A stretch of 64,000 nucleotides of DNA from contig OZ024861.1 in assembly GCA_964017155.1 (NCBI GenBank), positions 47,011,513 through 47,075,512 of the forward strand, given 5' to 3'. The number at the start of each line of letters is the position of its first letter. Position 1 is the stretch's first letter. The translations under genes and the position numbers were made by a program. Shown here in pieces: positions 53,388-62,300 of this stretch. The stretch is from Oasisia sp. SBJ-2009 (taxonomy: Eukaryota > Annelida > Polychaeta > Sabellida > Siboglinidae). The notes under the pieces were generated by a model that worked only from the letters and a program-made list of their open reading frames with translations, was not told the origin of the DNA and made no database searches.

Positions 53388-56300
53388 TGTGTGTGTGAGT
53401 GAATGTGTGAATGTATTTGTGTTTGTGTTTGTGTGTGTGCATGCGTGCATGTGTCTATTCATCAACAGTCACATCCTAGGTGCACTACAGTTCAAGTCCT
53501 TGGCAGACCTGTTAAATCTAGACCTAGACTTCTGTGGGAAGCATTCAACCATACTGCAATTACCGCATAAACCATACACACCCATGTATCCACCAGTGTC
53601 TATAGCCAGGCACTCATTCACACAGCTTACAGAACTGCACCAACACTAAGTGAATGCATTTACGCCGAGTCTGTAACTGGAATTTATTGATTGTTCTAAC
53701 CACTGTGCCACTACGCTCCACATCCATGCCACTCACCCCTGTTGTTTCTTGATGGGAATGATCTGTGACAGATCAACATGATCTGTCAGCTCTTTCACCT
53801 TTGTGTTGACGTCATCTGAGGAAGACAACAGCAGCTGGTGACAGTGTGTGAACAATGACTGACATCACACTGAGCTGACAGTTTTGTGACAATATAGTTC
53901 ACTGTGACAATGTGTACCTGATATTTTGTCACAATGTTGTTCTTGTTGTTCTTGTTAAAAATACTTCAACATTTAACGATCTTTGTGACTCGACGCCATC
54001 TTTGATTTCACTTTAGTTTGGGGGTGCCCGGTTTGTACTGCAAATACCCAAAGAACGGCACTGATTGGTTGGAAAATATAGGTTTCCTAGTTATCCCGAT
54101 ATATTGACGTCCTTCAGTGTTAACCAGCCAATGGGATTCCAAAACGTCAGAGTGCAGGGAAGCCGTGCCAAGTGCAAACTACGACTAGAATCGTATTCCG
54201 GATAAAATGGGTTAAATGACAACACTCACCTGACACGAGATGTAGGAAGGGGTGGAAGACAAGGTCGAGGAAGACCTTGACCTCGCCAGGTTGCGACCCC
54301 GCCAGAAACCTTAGGATCATGTTCTTTCGCATCTGGACATGTTTGTGGCCGGCCGTGTCCTTGCCAGACTTCGCTTGCATCTTCCCATACAGCAGTCTGT
54401 CCACCAGACACACAGGGGGGACACATGGTGTTGGTTAGTTACATTGCATTTATATTTGAAATTTACAGACAAAATATTAATTTTTTCAACTGCGTAGCTG
54501 CATTGTATTATTGTCAACTGAAGAGCAATGAATTTTAGTTCTATTACACCATGTTGTATTACGTTCAACTGTATAAGACTGAATTCAATTATCTGGTGTA
54601 AACAGCAAACAGATGTACATCTAAGATCAGGCAGGTCATATACCTAAAGTAAAATTCTAATGTCATATTTAATTAGAAACACCACATACAAACATCAAAT
54701 TAAAAAATAAGATTCCGGAAATAAAAAACAAGTCAGCAAGATGGACATATGAATAATATGTCTACTGACAGCGACACAACATTCATTATCAGAGTACTAG
54801 CCATGCTACTAAATTTAATTATTAACGTATTAATTAAAATGTCATAAATCCTTAACTGTACCAGGCACAATAAAATCACTGTGATTAAGCAGCATTATGC
54901 TAACGCAATGCAAAACATTCAATTTATTTATTCCAGAGCTCAATGCATTATAGACAGAATTTAAATGCTATCAAGGATGATAAGATGCCAGGAAGCAAAC
55001 CCACCTCATGAGGACTGGGATTAGCCCTGATCGATGTTCGCTGAGGATGATCGAGTTCTCCTCAGCAATACTAAACATCACCAGCTCGTTCTTGAAGCTT
55101 TTGTCATCCAGAAGTCGTTCAAAATTCTCACTGCAATCAAATATTTCCAATAGACATATGATTCTGAGACGTGTCTCTGGTGCAATTATTGCACTGTGAT
55201 GGGGACCAGTCATTGTTTCATGAGCATAAATAAATTCTGTCACTTTAACCCTGCGACCGGCCAGCAAAAATTCTGTTTTGCATACTGTTACAATAAAAAT
55301 CATAACTCTGCAAATACATATAATAAAAATATGAATTATATATCATTTTACTGCCAAATGAATTCTTTATTATAATAAAATTATACTATCTCTATTATGT
55401 CAGATAATCACGGTGATATTATTAGCTGAACCTCATCCAAAACAATATGAAAAAAATAAACGTACTATCCTGTTCCTAAATAATTACTGAGCGGACACAT
55501 TTTCTACTTCCAGTGTGACAAACGTAGCCATACATAGTAGCTCCCAAATAAAACAAAAAGTAATCAAATCCGTTGAGAACTTTTGATTGTTACGAATTTT
55601 TTTCGATGTCACAGTGGGCCATTTTAGGCCGGCCGACTGCTGCTACATTCGCCACCGGCGCAAACCCGCGTCGCGAACGGCGAGATGTGGCGCTGACAAA
55701 TGGTCGAATTTTCACACCAAAAAGCATCCAAAGTTGTTCTAACTATTTGAACTAGTATAATAGACACATTCTTGAATACTGCCAGTTGTCTTGTCGAAAC
55801 ATAGACGTGGTAACTTGAGATATTCCGAAGTAAACGTTTGGATCTGGAAATTTCCTTCGACACGACCGTCCGCCATCTTGTTGTTTACACCTCTGCCGGC
55901 GGGAAGATGACGCGGTGTTTGAAAGCTTGCTTCTGATTCGCTGGACCAGTTTCATTCACGTGTTTATTTTTCCCTGATTGGGCAAGAACAGAGCTTTCTA
56001 TTGGTACCACGTATGTGGGGGTTGGGCCTTTATGAATGGGTGCGTAAATTCGTCACGGAAGGCGTAGTAAACCACCCAAATTTGGGCATCAAATTTATCA
56101 CGTGTAACGTGTAACTCGCTATCATTCAAACTGCTCATGAATAAATATATACCATTTTGAAAAATCTGTCAGCTATCCGATGATACCAAATGTGCGCGGG
56201 TCGGTTACTGATTACGCAAACGAAAAATGTGTTTATGCGGGAAGGTGTCTAGGGACGATTAATCGGCCCTAGCCGGTCCCAGGGTTAATATGTCTATAAA

Positions 56301-59300
56301 CTTATGCTGAAACAGTGTTTGTCTCGGCAAACATTTGTGGAAAGTTTCTGTATTTTGGCAAATGTAGAGGGTCTAGACAATTACAATGACCAGATGAATC
56401 ATGTGTGTCAAGTTTGTTTGTCTGAGAAACCAGAGGGCGCCACAGGACAAGGGTTCAGTGTTGTATCGGGTTTGGATTTTAGGGCCCACATTCCTGAAGT
56501 GCCTGCACAATGAGCAGTGAACTTTCAATTCATACAGCCAATTTAAATTCTAAACTTGCACACAAGTCATTGCGTAAAATAACTATGAAATGATCCCTAG
56601 CCCTACTACAGAATTGCGTCAATAACTAACTCGTCCCTGACTGAAGAACACACTGTCCAACTGACCTGTATGGTGTGAGACACTTGTGACCATATGTCAT
56701 GATACAATCAAATGCCACCTTCTGGACTGACCCGTCAGGATGCTGCAGTAACTGAAATAACAAACAGTGATTGGTCAAATGACTATTAAAATAATCACAT
56801 TAAATTTATGGTAATGATAAACACATTCCTTGTGGTAATAAACCTTCAAAAAATGTTCATCTCCTTTTGGTGCTGAAAAGTTTTTGTTTTTGTAATTACA
56901 AACACAAAATCTGTACAGTAATCATGAGTAATGACATATATTCAGAGTAATAAAAAAATGATGTAATACTTAAACTGAACAGAATGAAATGCGATGTAGC
57001 ATTACATCAATATATTTTACTTTGTCACACAATGTTGTACTCACATCATAATAGAGGGACGTTAACTTGGGTTCCAAATAAACCGACTTGGGTTGCTTGA
57101 ACTTGGAGAAAAGAGTCAGATGAACCACAAGTGTCCTGAAACATAGAAATAACTAGGTCAGGTTAGAGGTTGCGACAGAGTGAAAGGTCAAATACGAAAA
57201 CATGGCTGATGAGTATAGTTAGAAGCTCTGCTTGGTAGAGTTATTCTGTGATACGTCATTCAAGTATGTTATTATATACCTTTCAAGATATGGATCAAAA
57301 GGAGAAAACGGGATCGCCCTATTGGATGATGTCTTTCTTTTTCTTCAGCGACTTTAACAAACCTTAACTATGTGTCAACATAGCAGCATTTACTTATGAA
57401 ACACCACAGTATTAAACACACACCACATTTTACTCATCTGTTGTCTACATACAATAACACAAACTATGAAAAAGCAACTTGACGGTTGTTACACTAGAAT
57501 GCTATGGATGGCTCTTAATGTCTCATGGAAACAATACATACCCAACATACAACTATATGGTGAATTACCGCCAGTATCCACCAAAGTACAACAAAGAAGA
57601 ATGCGGCTCGCTGGGCATTGTGTTAGACACGATGATGAAGTCGCCAACAAATTTGTCCTGTGGCAGCCAACGGATGGGCATGCAAACCGGGGAAGCCAAA
57701 AAATGACTTATGTTGACAACCTGCTGCAAGACATAGGGCTGGGAAAGACAAGTGAACTGCAGACAGACATGATGGACAGAGGGTGCTGGAAGGGCTGTGT
57801 GATCAACGCGGGGCGTCCTGAAAGACAACCTAGATGAAGAAGAAGAGAAGAATAGCCACAATTGACCAAGCCTCCAAAACAACCTTCTGATCACAACTCA
57901 CTTATTTGACGCCCGTCTCCATTCTGTGCCCACTGCGCTCTCGTCTGATTGGTTGGTTGGTTCCACGACATCGTCATCATCTTGAGTGTCATTGACGTCG
58001 ACGTCGGTCGTGTCACCTTGACACCGACGCACGTCCTGCATCTGAGCGACGTTGATGTCGGTCGGTCGGTGCTCATTGCTGCAAACGAAAACTAAATGTA
58101 GAGCGCAATGGCTCAGGGGTAGAGCTTCGGACTCTCGACTACGAGAACCCAGGTTCGAATCCTGTGCTGTGGTGTTAAAACCTTGGGCAAGTTTTTTCAC
58201 TCTACATTGCTCCAGTTCACTCAGCTGTATAAATGAGTACCTGGCTAAAGACAGTGGTGGGTATGTGTACGAGCAGCCTTCGCGCATTAATTATAGCATA
58301 TGGCTGGATGCTTCCCAGAGAAGCCGAGATGTTGTCTAAGCCGAGATGTTGTCTGAGCGAACAGGTCTGCCAGGAAAGTAAAGCGCTTTGAACGGTCCTG
58401 AGGACTGGATACTGCGCTATATAAGAACTTGCCTTTACTTTTTTGTAGGGGGCGGTGGAAAAGGGTGACCAGGAGGGTTGAAAAAAAGTGAATTCAGGTG
58501 AAATTACAGCTGATTGAAGTCACCAGTCAATGTCATTTAGAGGTCAAAGTAGGATTATTTTAAAATATTGTTTTCATATAGTATAAATTGTATTATACAT
58601 TTTCTGACATATTGGCAACCAACATCTTATTTCTCAATCGTTCTCCTTAATTCGAATGCTTTCATATTTACATTGATGTGGGAAAAATCTATGTATTTTT
58701 GTTACATGTTGTTAACGTTATGTATTTTTGCTACCAATCGATATATACTGACTGTCAATGAGTCACCTGAATGTGTATCCCAGAAACATTTTGTTCACTG
58801 GGGGGCAAAAACCTGTTCAAAGTCGTTAGCAAACTAACTTAAACAAATTAATTAAGTGTTAACAGGCATATAAATATAAAGTTCACGTGATAGCTATTAT
58901 GCAGTCCATGTGGAAAATTCACATCTTTACAAACACCTTGGAAATGCAAATGGAGTTCACGACCCTTGTCTGTAGTAAACCATACCCGAAAATAAGACTT
59001 ACTCGATAAACCGGAAGAGAAGCGGAGAAATGATCCGGCTTTTTGTCTCACAGATGCCCGGGAAAAGAAGCATCGCCTGCCACAACAACTGTCGCACGTT
59101 CACGTAGTCCGGGTTCTCCGTCTGATTCACCAGCGCCACCTGGTAGTGACCAAACAACTCGGACAGGTCGAAGGTCATTTTATCGTCAGACTTGTCTTCT
59201 ACTTGACTTGTGTTGCCGATGCTCTGTCGTCTCCCATGTTGTTTTGGCTGTGTGAGAGATCTCTCTGTGGGAAACCATCAGGATCATGGGCAGATACAAA

Positions 59301-62300
59301 TGATAGAAGTGATTTTTCTCCCACCCACAGCAAACACATATTCTACTTTCTGATGAGTTTTTAGTGTGTATATTTTATCATAATTTATTTATTTATTATA
59401 TATTATTTTATTTCATATTTCACATTTTAAGCTAATATATTTCTACTAGATCGTATCAATTATTTATCGATGTTATAAAGAAAAAAATATTATTCGGACC
59501 TTTTATGTGATTGTTCTTATTTATTTATTTTATTTAAAGTAGTAGTATATTTTATCATCATCGTTTGGTGCATGTGAATGTATTGTCATGTGAATGTACT
59601 AGTATGATTACCAATACCATTACACATTCCAATGTTTTATTGTAACTACAATGTGAACACATGGCAATAAAGCTATCTTATCTTAATTTTTTTTAGGAAC
59701 CACAGATAGTTTCCATAGAAACTCTGTACAATAGCAGATGTTTTTGAGACATCGCTCCGTGACAAACTTGTGGGGAGTTTTTCTTCTACTTCACCCGGAT
59801 AACACATAACACAGACGAGAAACAGTTTTGAAATGAAATGAAACTAATGTAATGAAAACTAATGTTTGCTATGATGAAAACTTTTTTCTGTAAATATCCC
59901 CTACCATATTGTAACAATTGAACAAAATATGCATATTATGAAAACGTCTTTATGCGTGTGTATATGGGGTGAACCATACTCCTGATAAAAACTCTTAATA
60001 AACATGGAATTAAAATACTGTTTGGGATCTGTACTGTTACACACCAGACACTTTCATCTAAATCTAAACAGCCATTGGAATTTTATTCAGTGCTGACTTC
60101 TATAAGAAATCCTTTCCAGCTTCAATCATCTAGTTCTGACTGACGTTTTGTCCCCAGAGTAAATACTAACATTGGAAATCAGCTGAAAGTTCTACACAGC
60201 TCTACCATTATTTAAAAACTTACCTTTATAACCTTGTTTGCTTTTACCCCCCCCCCCTCCACCCCCATAGCCCCCTGATATATCATTCCATTTGTTGACA
60301 ACTGGAATATTATATTGAATATATTGTTCATGGCTCCAAGAATGGTTTATTGTAGTATAATTTAACTTACTGATGATGAGTACGACGTTTCAGCCCGTCA
60401 TCTACAGGCCTTGTTCACGGCGAAATCTGAGGCAACACACCAGTACGTGAACAAGGCCCATAGGTGACGGGTCAAAACATTGTACCCATCATCGACAATT
60501 AAGCTCCAAAGTAAGTTAAATTATACTACAATAAACTGGAATATTGCTTATCGATTTTGAGACTGGGCAGCCTGTTTGTCTCGACGTGAAACTGCACAAC
60601 AGAAATCACACAATCGGACCTCACCAGACAAATCAGCCGCCATATCGAGGTGTTTCCCAAAGACATCCCAGAATTCCTCCCGGGTCATGTGATCGACATG
60701 TGACTTGATGAGCTCCATCACAGGCTGCCACAACATCTTGAAGTTGACGCGGAGCATTCCGAGGAGGTATCGCAGCGCCACCTACAGGCAATACAAACAA
60801 GTAAACGGAGGCAACGAACAGTGCACACAAGCTACAAGTGATTTCACTAATACTGCTATACTCAGGGTCCGTACACATCAGGACATTTGAAATCCAAGGC
60901 TATTCAAGACTTTTCAAGGCTATTTCAAAAAGAAATTCAAGACCGTTTTAACGACATTATGTTCTTTTAAGCGCAGTAAGCATTAAAAAAAATACTCAAA
61001 TAAGAACAAAATGGCACTGACCACAATGAAATGCCGATTGCCCAATGTACACATCAGTTATTTTTTTTGCATAGACCTTTCCTTTTCCGGCTGCCATTTG
61101 TCACAACAATTGAGTCAAAACAATAATTTACTGACCACAATTAAATTCAAGACTTTCCAAGACTACATTGTAAAATTCAAGGATTTCAAGGCCTTGAATT
61201 TGGTTCAATCACATCCAAGGCTTTACAAGACTTTCAAGGCCCTGAACGGACCCTGTATAATTAATTAAATAAGTCTTCTAGATGAAGTTGCATCACATTT
61301 TACTTTACTTCTCCTTGTTACTGCTGTTGACCTTGTGTGTCAAACTTTCAAGTGAAGGATTCAAAAACTATACATGTCCATGCTATGGAAAAATGCATGG
61401 GTAAATTCACACATCACACCAAAATCTTAATTTCCAATCGATTGTTTCAGTAAATAACAACTGAATAAGGTCTGATGCCACATTGTCTTGACTGTGCCTT
61501 CTTCTTCCTATCACATGACCACAGTATGACCCAAGACACAGACGTACCTGACTGTATGGCCCAAGACACAGACGTACCTGACTGTATGGCCCAAGAGACA
61601 GACGTACCTGACTGTATGGCCCAAGAGACAGACGTACCTGACTGTATGGCCCAAGAGACAGACGTACCTGACTGAATGGCCCAAGAGACAGACGTACCTG
61701 ACTGTATGGCCCAAGAGACAGACGTAACTGACTGTATGGCCCAAGAGACAGACGTACCTGACTGTTTGGCCCAAGAGACAGACGTACCTGACTGTATGGC
61801 CCAAGAGACAGACGTACCTGACTGTATGGCCCAAGAGACAGACGTACCTGACTGTATGGCCCAAGAGACAGACGTACCTGACTGTATGGCCCAAGAGACA
61901 GACGTACCTGGCTGTATGGCCCAAGAGACAGACGTACCTGACTGTATGGCCCAAGAGACAGACGTACCTGACTGTATGGCCCAAGAGACAGACGTACCTG
62001 ACTGTATGACCCAAGAGACAGACGTACCTGACTGTATGACCCAAGAGACAGACGTACCTGACTGTATGGCCCAAGAGATAGACGTATCTGACTGTATGGC
62101 CCAAGAGACAGACGTACCTGACTGTATGGCCCAAGAGACAGACGTACCTGACTGTATGGCCCAAGAGACAGACGTACCTGACTGTATGGCCCAAGAGACA
62201 GACGTACCTGACTGTATGGCCCAAGAGACAGACGTACCTGACTGTATGGCCCAAGAGACAGACGTACCTGACTGTATGACCCAAGAGACAGACGTACCTG

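Noticed and set aside
52656..53465. His/Thr- and Cys/Val-rich frames up to 269 codons
   Set aside because: Products of the GT microsatellite; only 52665-52860 is real UTP20 exon w12.
58107..58160. tRNA gene (TGGCTCAGGGGTAGAGC with GGTTCGAATCC)
   Set aside because: A and B boxes are present, but they are the head of a SINE with body and tail, repeated elsewhere in the window.
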